A stretch of DNA of 64,000 bases from Cohnella caldifontis. GTDB taxonomy: Bacteria > Bacillota > Bacilli > Paenibacillales > Paenibacillaceae. The notes under the pieces were generated by a model. The model made no database searches and was not told the DNA's origin. It saw only the letters and a program-made list of their open reading frames with translations. The position numbers and the translations under genes are program-made. Of the stretch, positions 56,203 to 64,000 are shown in pieces (position 1 is the first letter of the stretch; the number at the start of each line of letters is the position of its first letter). The stretch is taken from positions 1 through 64,000 of the forward strand of contig NZ_JAQZSJ010000011.1 of NCBI RefSeq assembly GCF_029360585.1. Reading direction: 5' to 3'.

Positions 56203-56844
56203 GTGCTATCCTCGATAACGCTTCGTGGTCGCCTTGTCTGCTTGGAACCGATGACGTCGGACCACGTTCATGATCTCTGCGCCGCTGCCTCCGAAGATCG
56301 ATCCTCTTACGGCTACACTTATGTTCCGAACGGACTTGAAGATACCCGGCGTTACATAGAAATCGCCCTGTCGGACTATGCGAAAGGCCGAGCGATACCG
56401 TTTGTCGTTCGCCATATTGAAACCGGCCGACTCGTCGGAAGCACGAGGTTTCTGGATCTCGAAGTTTTCTCTTGGCCTCCTCCTTGGCCGCCCGGCGTCG
56501 CGAATGGGTCTTCCCCCACCGATTCGAACCCGCCGACCGTGGCCGAAATCGGCAGTACATGGTATTCGGCTTCGTTCCAGCGAACGGGCGTCAATACGGA
56601 GTGCAAGCTTCTATTGCTGACCCATGCATTCGAGACTTGGAAGACGATTCGGGTCACGTTAAAAACGGACGCGCGCAACCTGCGTTCCCGTACGGCCATT
56701 CAGCGGCTTGGAGCCGTGTTTGAAGGGATCCGCAGAGCTCACGTCCCCGCAAGCGACGGCGGCATTCGGGATACCGCCTATTTTTCGATCCTGGCGGAAG
56801 AGTGGCCCGCGGTGCGCGCCAACCTCCAAGATCGGCTTCAATGA
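56203..56844 (+). CDS. GNAT family N-acetyltransferase (RimJ/RimL-like)
   Basis: A 213-aa acetyltransferase of the ribosomal-protein or small-molecule N-acetyltransferase type. It has LRGRLVCLEPMTSDHVHDL at the start, VVRHIETGRLVGSTRFLDLE in the core, and the C-terminal KTDARNLRSRTAIQRLGAVF typical of RimJ-like proteins. GTG 56203 has AAAGGGCG about 8 nt upstream. Substrate unknown. It lies between two copies of the same hairpin terminator and is unrelated in function to the sugar genes around it, suggesting insertion as a cassette. Confidence 0.85.
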   Translation: MLSSITLRGRLVCLEPMTSDHVHDLCAAASEDRSSYGYTYVPNGLEDTRRYIEIALSDYAKGRAIPFVVRHIETGRLVGSTRFLDLEVFSWPPPWPPGVANGSSPTDSNPPTVAEIGSTWYSASFQRTGVNTECKLLLLTHAFETWKTIRVTLKTDARNLRSRTAIQRLGAVFEGIRRAHVPASDGGIRDTAYFSILAEEWPAVRANLQDRLQ

Positions 56845-56866
56845 CCGTTATAATTCATCGATGACT

Positions 56867-56920
56867 ACAACAACGGCAGTCTAGGGTTTCGTTATCCGAT
56901 CCTAGGCTGCCGTTGTTTTT
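56867..56920. terminator. Bidirectional terminator between GNAT and GH2 genes
   Basis: AACAACGGCAG plus CTAGG pairs with CCTAG plus CTGCCGTTGTT and runs into TTTTT on the plus strand; on the minus strand it directly follows the GH2 stop codon. Second copy of the hairpin seen at 56127. Confidence 0.88.
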
Positions 56921-59900
56921 CAATCCAATCCGGATGGCAAAAACCGGAACTCCTTCAAATCGAACCGGCTGCCCGGCAGGAACACCAGCGTGACCGTCTG
57001 CAGGCCGGAGACGCGTTCCCGCAGCGGGAATTCCCGTTCGACGTAATCTTCGGAGTAACCGAACTCGACCATCTGTTTCGTTTCCCCGCCGGGACCGCTG
57101 AACAAGAGATGGATCGTGTTCCGGTCGAGCGGGGAGCGCCCGCAGAGGACGAGCTTCGTGCTGCCGGATTCCCCGAAGTCCATGTCGCGGTACACGAGGG
57201 AGACGTTATTGCCGATGTTCTCGATGGCGTCTTCCGCGATCGTGAAGGAGTCCCCGTAAATCTGATCGTGATCGAGCGCGCTCAGCCGTTCGTAAGCCTT
57301 GAGCACCCGCTCGAACCGGAAGCCTTTCAGATGGATTTTGCGGCGCAGGACGAAGCTGAGCGAGGTCACGCCTTTCAAACGCTTCGGCAAACGGTACGTT
57401 TCCTCCTGGTAGACGTTCCAGCGCGAAGGCTTCTGATAGGTGACTTGAGTCAGCAAGGCGGCGCCCTCTTCCCCGGGGATGCCTTTCCAGATTTCGATCG
57501 GGAACTGCTCGCCGTCCAGGGAGAAAATCGGCAAGGTGATGACGTCCGCGCCGACGGGCCCGAAGTCCACGTTTTCGAAGCAAATCCGGCTTTCCCCGTC
57601 CCTCGCCGTCGCGACGCCCCGTTCGTTGCCGTTCGTCAGGTTCCGGCTCGCGCCGCCGTGATAGCCGGCGGAGACGAATTCGTACGGGTTCAGATAGGCT
57701 TGCCCCAAACCTTCGATATGGAATTCCATGACGGAATAGAGGCGGATGCGGTCGGCTCCGTTGCGCGTGGCGCAGCGGACGTAGACGTCGCCGTCGCCCA
57801 AGGCGGTGAGGACGGCTTCCTGTCCGTTCGCTTCCAGGACGGCGATATTGGAGTCGATGCCGGCCGCGTTGGTGACCCTCCATTCGACCTCCGGATAAGT
57901 GGCGTCGCCCGGATGCAACCGGACCCGCACCGGCAAAGAACGGCGGTCCGCATCCAGCCGATTGCCCTGCGGACAGACGATTTCCAGCTTGCGGACGGGG
58001 ATTTCGTCCGCCCGTTCGCCGAGCGATTCCTGCCCGGCATGAGGATCCGCGGTCCAGGCATACAGCGAGCAGGCTTCTTCTTCATCGCCGTTCTCGAGCC
58101 GCTGAGGCTTGACGGCCGATAGGACGAGCACGGCAGGCTCCAGCCCCCGGGATTCCGCCCGCACGGTGATCCGGCCAGGCTCCGGATCGGCCGCGATCAC
58201 GGCCAGCAGTTTGCCGCTGAACATTCTGCGGCTCGCGCCTTTGTAAGAATCGTAGTCGGCGCTGTCCCCGTTGTCCAAGCCGACTAACCGGCCGGGGCCG
58301 TCCACGGTCACGGACACGCGGTTATTGGCGTTCTCGACGGGACGCCCTTCCCGGTCGACGGCGGAAATTTCGACGAACGCGAGGTCCGAACCGTCCGCTT
58401 CTATCTCCGTTCGGTCCGGGGCGAGCACGAGCGCGGCCGCATCCCCGAAGGAGGAGCGGACCTCTTCCGCGACTTTCCGTCCCTCCTCGTCGTACGCCAC
58501 CGCGCGCAGAACGCCTTCGGAATAAGGGATCCGCCAATCGCCGACCAACTTCTGCCCGTGCGCGTGGTCGATATGGAAGACGCCGAGCGAAGCGTCGTTA
58601 AAGAACAGTTCGACGGTCGGCGCGTTGGAGCACACCCGGACGTCGATCATCTGTCCTTCGGAGAAGTCCCAGTAGGGGAAAACATGGACCATCGGCTTGA
58701 CGCGGTAATCGGTCCATTCGGCTTGGTAAATATAGTACGAGTCCTTCTTGAAACCCGCGGTGTCGAGCTGTCCGAAATACGAGTTCTTCGTATGGTAAGG
58801 GGTCGGTTCCCCGATGTAATCGAAGCCGCTCCACAGGAACTGCCCCAGCGAGTAGGTCGCGTCCCGGTCGGCGATAATGCAGCTTTCCGTGCTCTTCGCG
58901 CCCCAGCTCGTGGAGCTGTTGCCCAGCGAGGAGCATTGCTCGTCGTCGTCCGCGAGCACGGATTGGGACAACGGGAAATGGTAGACGCCCCGGCTTTGCA
59001 CGGTGGAGGACGTCTCGCTGCCGTAGATGATCCAGTCCGGATGCTGCCCGTGATGGAGATCGTAATACTTCTCCCCGTAGTTGTAGCCGGCCAGCTTCAC
59101 CAAATCGGCGCACTTCTGCGCGTTCTCCCAGGGCATGTAGTTCGAGCCGATCGTCACGCGCGCGTTGCCTTTGGGGTCGTGGGCCAACACTTCGTCCCGC
59201 AGCAACCGGGTCCATTCCAGTCCGCGTTCGTCGACATGGGTGTCGTAAATTTCGTTGCCGATGCTCCACAGGATGAGGCTCGGATGGTTCCGGTCGCGCC
59301 GCACCCAGCTGGCGACGTCTTTGCGCCACCATTCCGGGAAGAAACGGGCGTAGTCGAACTCCGTCTTCTTCCGTTCCCACATGTCGAAGGCTTCCGACAC
59401 GATCAGCACGCCCATTTCGTCCGCCAGTTCCATCAGTTCGACGGCGGGCATGTTGTGCGCGGTGCGGATCGCGTTGACCCCCATCTCCTGCAGCAGGGAG
59501 ATCTGCCTCCGCAAGGCGGCCTTGTTGACGGCGGCGCCCAGGCAGCCCAAGTCGTGGTGCTGGCAGACGCCGTAAAGCTTCACGTGCCGGCCGTTCAGGA
59601 AGAAACCCTTCCCGCTGTCGAACGCCAGCGTGCGGAAGCCGAAGCTTTGGCTCTCCTCGTCCGTAACCGTGCCGTTAGCGGATCGCAGTTCCGTTACCAG
59701 CCGATAGCAGTAGGGCCGTTCAATGTCCCATAACACGGGGCGTTCCACCCGCAGGACGGCGGGAACGCGAACGGTCGCCCCTTCCCGCGCGGCAGGGACG
59801 GGCGTCTCGGACATCGCCGCGAGGTTGCCGTCACGGTCGAGCACGCGATGGCGAAGCGTCAGCCCGTCCGCCGCCGAGGCGCCGAACGCGACCTCCGTTT

Positions 59901-60420
59901 CCGTCTCGACCCGCCAGGCGCCGCCGCTGTCCGGCACGGCCGAGATATAGATGCCGTCCGCCGCCAAGTGCGTGTCCGGGTAGTTTTTGAGCCACACGCT
60001 CCGATAGATGCCCGCGCCGGAATACCAGCGGGAATTGGGAGCCTCGTGCACGACGCGGACGGCAACCTCGTTGTCCCCGGCCCTGAGGAACGGCGTGATG
60101 TCGAATTCGAAGGTGGAGTAGCCGTATTTCCACGTTCCCGCTTCTTGTCCGTTGACGTAGAGGGTGGAGTCCATGTATACGCCTTCAAATCGGAGCGAGA
60201 AGCGGGTGCCCGGGGACATCTCGTCCTTCGTCATCGTCCACGTTTTGCGGTACCAGCCTTCCCCGTTGCCGTAGAGGTTGCGGGCATCGTAGATCAGCCA
60301 GTCGTGCGGCAAGGCGACCGGCGTCCAGGCCGTGCCGCCGGATAGGACGGCGTCGTAACCGGTACGGAGCGGGTGTTTGGAAAAAGACCAATCGTCGTTG
60401 AATTTGCGCTTCCGGCTCAT
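56920..60420 (-). CDS. Glycoside hydrolase family 2 (beta-galactosidase-like), multidomain
   Basis: A 1166-aa intracellular hydrolase (no signal peptide). The N-terminal sugar-binding domain has PHDWLIYDARNLYGNGEGWY, then an Ig-like domain. The TIM barrel has the acid/base Glu390 (LWSIGNEIYDT) and nucleophile Glu469 (IYGSETSST). DUF4982-like and further Ig-like modules fill the C-terminal half, roughly residues 600-1166, so it is longer than many GH2 enzymes of about 800 aa. AAAGGAG precedes ATG. The substrate could be a beta-galactoside or another plant side chain; the subfamily is not determined. It lies 40 nt downstream of the AraC gene and is likely co-transcribed. Confidence 0.88.
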   Translation of the reverse strand: MSRKRKFNDDWSFSKHPLRTGYDAVLSGGTAWTPVALPHDWLIYDARNLYGNGEGWYRKTWTMTKDEMSPGTRFSLRFEGVYMDSTLYVNGQEAGTWKYGYSTFEFDITPFLRAGDNEVAVRVVHEAPNSRWYSGAGIYRSVWLKNYPDTHLAADGIYISAVPDSGGAWRVETETEVAFGASAADGLTLRHRVLDRDGNLAAMSETPVPAAREGATVRVPAVLRVERPVLWDIERPYCYRLVTELRSANGTVTDEESQSFGFRTLAFDSGKGFFLNGRHVKLYGVCQHHDLGCLGAAVNKAALRRQISLLQEMGVNAIRTAHNMPAVELMELADEMGVLIVSEAFDMWERKKTEFDYARFFPEWWRKDVASWVRRDRNHPSLILWSIGNEIYDTHVDERGLEWTRLLRDEVLAHDPKGNARVTIGSNYMPWENAQKCADLVKLAGYNYGEKYYDLHHGQHPDWIIYGSETSSTVQSRGVYHFPLSQSVLADDDEQCSSLGNSSTSWGAKSTESCIIADRDATYSLGQFLWSGFDYIGEPTPYHTKNSYFGQLDTAGFKKDSYYIYQAEWTDYRVKPMVHVFPYWDFSEGQMIDVRVCSNAPTVELFFNDASLGVFHIDHAHGQKLVGDWRIPYSEGVLRAVAYDEEGRKVAEEVRSSFGDAAALVLAPDRTEIEADGSDLAFVEISAVDREGRPVENANNRVSVTVDGPGRLVGLDNGDSADYDSYKGASRRMFSGKLLAVIAADPEPGRITVRAESRGLEPAVLVLSAVKPQRLENGDEEEACSLYAWTADPHAGQESLGERADEIPVRKLEIVCPQGNRLDADRRSLPVRVRLHPGDATYPEVEWRVTNAAGIDSNIAVLEANGQEAVLTALGDGDVYVRCATRNGADRIRLYSVMEFHIEGLGQAYLNPYEFVSAGYHGGASRNLTNGNERGVATARDGESRICFENVDFGPVGADVITLPIFSLDGEQFPIEIWKGIPGEEGAALLTQVTYQKPSRWNVYQEETYRLPKRLKGVTSLSFVLRRKIHLKGFRFERVLKAYERLSALDHDQIYGDSFTIAEDAIENIGNNVSLVYRDMDFGESGSTKLVLCGRSPLDRNTIHLLFSGPGGETKQMVEFGYSEDYVEREFPLRERVSGLQTVTLVFLPGSRFDLKEFRFLPSGLD

Positions 60421-60460
60421 TTTCGGCAGGCTCCTTTACGGACGGAATGGGCGGGAGGAA

Positions 60461-61255
60461 TCAGCCGCTCTGGCACTTGAACACGGTCGAAGGGGGGTAG
60501 CCCTTGACCGATTTGAACACGTTGCTGAAATACGAAATGTCGCGGAATCCGCACCGTTCGGCAACTTGCGTGACGGAGAACCCGCCGGTGGACAGCAGCA
60601 TTTCCGCATGGTTGATCCGGATCATGTTCAGATACTCCTTGAAGGAGCAGCCCATGTTCTTTTTGAACAATTTCCCCAGGTATACCGGGTGGAGGCCCAC
60701 GATCTCGGCCATGCCGGCCAAATCCAGCTCTTCCGGATAGTGTTCGGCGACGTACGCGAGTACTTGATTCACGCGCTGGTCGGCTCTCGCGGAATCGCGG
60801 CTGGTGTTCGCCAGCAGCCGATGGAGGATCAGCATGAACAATGCCCGGGCCTGCATGAGGTATCCCGGCTGCTTGCTCATCCAGACGTGCGTGAACTGCT
60901 TGAAATAACCGATCAGTTCGTTCGTGATGACGTTTTTCGTCACGGTCTGGAGCGGGAGCGGATCCGTGTTTTCGTTCGGCAGCCATTTGAAATTGAAGGC
61001 ATAGGAGTGCGCCGGATTTTCCTTGAACGTATGCGCTTCGCGCACGCTGCCAACGGGGATGTAGATGACGTCGCCGGCTTCGATCGTGTGTTTGACGCCA
61101 TTGACGTAATAATTAGACTTGCCTTCCACGACGAAGGTCAGATCGTGAAAGTCGATCGTTTGCTTGATGATTTCCCAATTGGGGAAGCACCGCCTGTCGA
61201 CGAAAAACACGACGTCCGGGACCAGATCCTGCAGCCGTTCGAATTCCGTTTCCAT
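60461..61255 (-). CDS. AraC family transcriptional regulator
   Basis: A 264-aa regulator with an N-terminal cupin (KSNYYVNGVKHTIEAGDVIY) and a C-terminal AraC HTH pair (DLAGMAEIVGLHPVYLGKLF and SVTQVAERCGFRDISYFSNV). ATG 61255 has AAGGAAGG upstream; the longer reading is unsupported. It is followed by the GH2 gene on the same strand and is divergent from the GH67 gene, so it may control both in response to a xylan or side-chain sugar. Confidence 0.88.
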   Translation of the reverse strand: METEFERLQDLVPDVVFFVDRRCFPNWEIIKQTIDFHDLTFVVEGKSNYYVNGVKHTIEAGDVIYIPVGSVREAHTFKENPAHSYAFNFKWLPNENTDPLPLQTVTKNVITNELIGYFKQFTHVWMSKQPGYLMQARALFMLILHRLLANTSRDSARADQRVNQVLAYVAEHYPEELDLAGMAEIVGLHPVYLGKLFKKNMGCSFKEYLNMIRINHAEMLLSTGGFSVTQVAERCGFRDISYFSNVFKSVKGYPPSTVFKCQSG

Positions 61256-61393
61256 GGGGTTCACCTTCCTTGCCGCTTGAAGTCCCGAAGGCACTACGGG
61301 GGATGCAACTGGATTCATCTTACCACCGGAGTCCCAAGAATTGAATCAGGATGTTTAATAATTACAAAAAATATCTAGTTGCTCTATGGATAG

Positions 61394-61407
61394 TGAAAAC
61401 GCTTAAA
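61394..61407 (+). promoter_or_regulatory. Candidate cre site upstream of aguA
   Basis: TGAAAACGCTTAAA matches the CcpA operator consensus TGWAANCGNTNWCA at 13 of 14 positions. It lies in the 286-nt AT-rich divergent region between araC and aguA. Confidence 0.6.
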
Positions 61408-61541
61408 TCTATAATTTGAGCAAATGAATGATTTTTCCCTCGGCCAAGATGCCTTATTCTGCGTGGGAACCCAAGGGTTTGCCGCGAATGTCTTATTGTT
61501 AATGATTGAGTTGTTGCAAGTCTGATTTGGAGGAAAATGAA

Positions 61542-63653
61542 TTGGAAAATGACAACAAGATCGTTCTGGAATCGACAAGCCGAAACGGGGAGGGCGTGGG
61601 GGAAGCGTACAAAGCATGGCTGCGATATCCGCCGCTGGATCTGAATCAAGCGGAGGAGTATGCCTCATGGTGCGGCGAAATCGTCGTGACCGCTTCGGAG
61701 CCGTCGCCTGTGCTGGCGAATGCCTGCGAGGAGCTCGTGAACGGAATCGGATCGATGCTGGGCACGGCGCCCCGGGTGGGCGGAAGCGGGAATCTCCCGC
61801 GCTTTCTCCGGATTGCGGCGGGGGACCTCGCCGAATTGCAGGGAGCGGTGGAGACGGCTGAACTCGAGGAGCTGGGAGAAGAAGGTTACGTGCTGAAGAC
61901 CGTTCGGGAACCCGGGCGGGCATACATCGCGATTGCCGGCCGGACGGACCGGGGCGCGCTGTACGGGGCGTTCCATTTCCTTCGCCTGATGCAGACCGGC
62001 CAAAGCGTGGACGATCTCCGCGTGAGCGAGAAGCCGGCCGCCAAACTCCGGATGATCGATCATTGGGACAACATGGACGGCAGCATCGAGCGGGGATACG
62101 CGGGCCGATCGGTTTTTTACCGCAATGGGAATTTCATCATGGACCGTAAGCGCATACGCGATTATGCTCGAATGATGGCGGCCGTCGGATTGAACGCGAT
62201 CTCCATCAACAACGTGAACGTGCACGAGACGGAGACGAACCTCATTACCCCCGAGCTGCTGCCTTCGGTGGCGGCCGTGGCCGATATATTCAGGGATTAT
62301 GGAGTCAAGCTTTTCCTAAGCGTGAACTTCGCCAGTCCGATCCCGTGCGGCGGACTGACGACGGCCGATCCGCTCGATCCGGGGGTGAGACGATTCTGGG
62401 CGGAACGGGCTGCCGACGTGTACCGCCACGTTCCCGATTTCGGCGGCTTCCTGGTCAAAGCCGATTCGGAATTCCGGCCGGGACCGTTCACTTACGGACG
62501 CGACCACGCGGACGGGGCGAACATGCTCGCCGAGGCGCTGCGTCCTTACGGCGGCATCGTGATCTGGCGCTGCTTCGTGTACGACTGCCTGCAAGACTGG
62601 CGAGACCGGAAGACCGACCGGGCCCGGGCCGCCTACGACCATTTCCGTCCGCTGGACGGCAAGTTCGCCGACAACGTCGTGCTGCAAATCAAGAACGGTC
62701 CGATGGACTTCCAGGTAAGGGAACCCGCTTCCCCGCTTTTCGGGGGACTGCGGCAGACGAACCAGGTGCTGGAGCTGCAGATCACCCAAGAGTATACGGG
62801 GCAGCAGAAGCATCTTTGTTTCCTGGTTCCGCAATGGAAGGAAGTCCTTGATTTCGACACCTATGCGTTAGGCGAAGGTTCGACGGTGGCGAAAGCGGCG
62901 ACGGGCGAATTGTTCGGCCGGCCGCTTGGCGGAATCGCCGGCGTATCCAATATCGGGGACGACTCCAATTGGACCGGTCATCTGCTGGCGCAAGCCAATT
63001 ACTACGGATACGGCCGGTTGGTATGGCGCCCGGAGCTGACGGCGGAGCAGATTGCCGATGAATGGGTGCGGATCACGTTCGGACACGATCCGGTCGTCGT
63101 CGCGACGATACGCCGCATGCTGCTCGATTCCTGGACCATTTACGAGAATTACACGTCGCCGCTCGGAGTCGGCTGGATGGTCAATCCCGGCCATCATTAC
63201 GGCCCGAACGTCGACGGATATGAATATTCGAAGTGGGGCACGTACCATTATGCCGACTGCCATGGGATCGGCGTGGACCGGACGGTCCGCACCGGAACCG
63301 GGTTCACGGAACAGTACCACGAGATTCCCGCGTCGCTCTACGAATCGGTCGACAGCTGTCCGGATGAATTGCTGCTGTTTTTCCACCACGTTCCCTACAC
63401 GCATGTGCTGAAGTCCGGCAAAACGGTGATTCAGCACATCTACGACACGCATTTCGAAGGCGCCGAGCAGGCGGACAAACTGGTGGACGCCTGGCGCGGC
63501 TTGCAAGGCAAAATAGACGGCGATCGTTACGCGAGCGTGCTGAGTCGTCTGCAAGAGCAATCGATGCATGCCAAGGAATGGCGGGACGTTGTAAACAGCT
63601 ATTTCTTGCGCAAGTCGGGTATCGCGGACGAGCAAGGCAGAACCATCTACTAG
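61542..63653 (+). CDS. aguA: Alpha-glucuronidase, glycoside hydrolase family 67
   Basis: A 703-aa cytoplasmic enzyme that removes 4-O-methylglucuronic acid from aldouronic acids made from glucuronoxylan. The GH67 N-terminal domain (ending in [20 protein letters not shown]) precedes the barrel, which has the catalytic-region [20 protein letters not shown] with Glu310, and [20 protein letters not shown]. The C-terminal helical domain includes [23 protein letters not shown] 61542 has GGAGG 8 nt upstream; longer readings start inside the leader. It is followed by a sugar ABC permease gene, as expected for aldouronate uptake. Confidence 0.95.
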   Translation: MENDNKIVLESTSRNGEGVGEAYKAWLRYPPLDLNQAEEYASWCGEIVVTASEPSPVLANACEELVNGIGSMLGTAPRVGGSGNLPRFLRIAAGDLAELQGAVETAELEELGEEGYVLKTVREPGRAYIAIAGRTDRGALYGAFHFLRLMQTGQSVDDLRVSEKPAAKLRMIDHWDNMDGSIERGYAGRSVFYRNGNFIMDRKRIRDYARMMAAVGLNAISINNVNVHETETNLITPELLPSVAAVADIFRDYGVKLFLSVNFASPIPCGGLTTADPLDPGVRRFWAERAADVYRHVPDFGGFLVKADSEFRPGPFTYGRDHADGANMLAEALRPYGGIVIWRCFVYDCLQDWRDRKTDRARAAYDHFRPLDGKFADNVVLQIKNGPMDFQVREPASPLFGGLRQTNQVLELQITQEYTGQQKHLCFLVPQWKEVLDFDTYALGEGSTVAKAATGELFGRPLGGIAGVSNIGDDSNWTGHLLAQANYYGYGRLVWRPELTAEQIADEWVRITFGHDPVVVATIRRMLLDSWTIYENYTSPLGVGWMVNPGHHYGPNVDGYEYSKWGTYHYADCHGIGVDRTVRTGTGFTEQYHEIPASLYESVDSCPDELLLFFHHVPYTHVLKSGKTVIQHIYDTHFEGAEQADKLVDAWRGLQGKIDGDRYASVLSRLQEQSMHAKEWRDVVNSYFLRKSGIADEQGRTIY

Positions 63654-63692
63654 GCGAGGTGAGGTTGGAAGTTCGTTGCGATTCAGTGGTGT

Positions 63693-63706
63693 TGGAAACG
63701 CTTTAG
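63693..63706 (+). promoter_or_regulatory. Weak cre-like site before the permease gene
   Basis: TGGAAACGCTTTAG keeps the AAACGCTTT core but mismatches the consensus at three positions. It lies between aguA and the permease, where internal catabolite control would make sense. Confidence 0.3.
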
Positions 63707-63767
63707 TTTTTTTCTTGCGGGGGAGATTAAAGGATGTGGAAAAAATCATGCGTAGGGCGGTGAGGAT

Positions 63768-64000
63768 TTGGCTGCAGCAGTGAGAAGAAAATCGCTCGGA
63801 TATATGAAACGATACTGGGTCCTCTATGCGATGTTGCTCCTGCCGGTATCCTTTTTTATCATTTTCCGTTACATCCCGATGAATTACATTCAAATCGCTT
63901 TCAAAAATTACAGCATCGTCAAGAGCCCGATGGAAATGGAATGGGCAGCAAATCACGGGTTCGAGTATTTTATCAAGGCTTTTTCCAATCGCGATTTCCT
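63768..64000 (+). CDS. Sugar ABC transporter permease, LplB/YtcP type (5' part; runs off the window)
   Basis: The first 77 codons of a binding-protein-dependent permease: a basic start AAAVRRKSLGYMKRYWVLYA, then a first membrane helix (MLLLPVSFFIIFRYIPMNYI) and QIAFKNYSIVK, typical of LplB-like CUT1 permeases for oligosaccharides. The start is taken as TTG 63768 with AGGGCGG 7 nt upstream; an ATG at 63748 in another frame stops quickly. It follows aguA, so aldouronate uptake is likely. Its ATPase may be MsmX at 2403. Confidence 0.82.
   Translation, partial: MAAAVRRKSLGYMKRYWVLYAMLLLPVSFFIIFRYIPMNYIQIAFKNYSIVKSPMEMEWAANHGFEYFIKAFSNRDF

Overview
This looks like a chromosomal window from a GC-rich, spore-forming Firmicute of the Paenibacillaceae (Cohnella/Paenibacillus-like). 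The evidence is gene order and protein content: hprK-lgt-ppaX-yvoF, TPR protein-trxB-rapZ-yvcK-whiA-crh and cggR-gap-pgk-tpi-gpmI-eno all match Bacillus-type synteny. A CtsR box precedes clpP, an Sda-like sporulation checkpoint protein is present, and codon third positions are strongly G/C. Species-level identity is inference.

Layout. 1-8.8 kb: 3' end of tRNA-Lys, tagO, a PucR-type regulator, the sugar-importer ATPase msmX, then hprK-lgt-ppaX-yvoF and a membrane-anchored FAD oxidoreductase. 9.0-18.6 kb: histidine operon hisZGDBH, a 0.85 kb tandem hairpin array, then hisA, hisF, hisIE, hisJ and a PRPP synthetase. 18.9-26.9 kb: TPR/HTH protein, trxB, glucokinase, rapZ, yvcK, whiA, an HPr/Crh protein and a SIMPL-domain protein. 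27-29.7 kb: Sda-like gene, clpP, a DUF3231 protein, tRNA-Arg(CCG). 29.8-37.3 kb: the cggR glycolytic operon with a recognisable CggR operator. 37.3-43 kb: small accessory genes (two SRPBCC proteins, TetR plus membrane protein, a two-component system, GNAT). 43-44.4 kb: non-coding, repeat-rich. 44.5-52 kb: an accessory export cluster (solute-binding lipoprotein, two LolD-type ATPases, lipoprotein adaptor, 934-residue FtsX-type permease, ECF sigma factor); the second ATPase carries an AbrB/SpoVT-like tail. 52.8-64 kb: a plant-polysaccharide locus (AraC, GH3, GNAT, GH2, AraC, GH67 alpha-glucuronidase, start of a sugar ABC permease).

The parts connect. HprK, the HPr/Crh protein, CggR and candidate cre sites near the hydrolase genes belong to one carbon-catabolite circuit. 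MsmX is a plausible ATPase for the ATPase-less sugar permease entering at the right edge. PRPP synthetase sits behind the his genes that consume PRPP.

The most unusual features are non-coding. There are locus-specific tandem repeat arrays (52 bp x17 inside the his operon, about 50 bp x5, 68/71 bp x9, 15 bp x4) and several dispersed hairpin families. In the his array the hairpin arms vary in a compensated way. The most unusual protein features are the ATPase-AbrB fusion in the 44.5-52 kb cluster, the N-terminally extended Sda, and a Crh-position protein that keeps His15.
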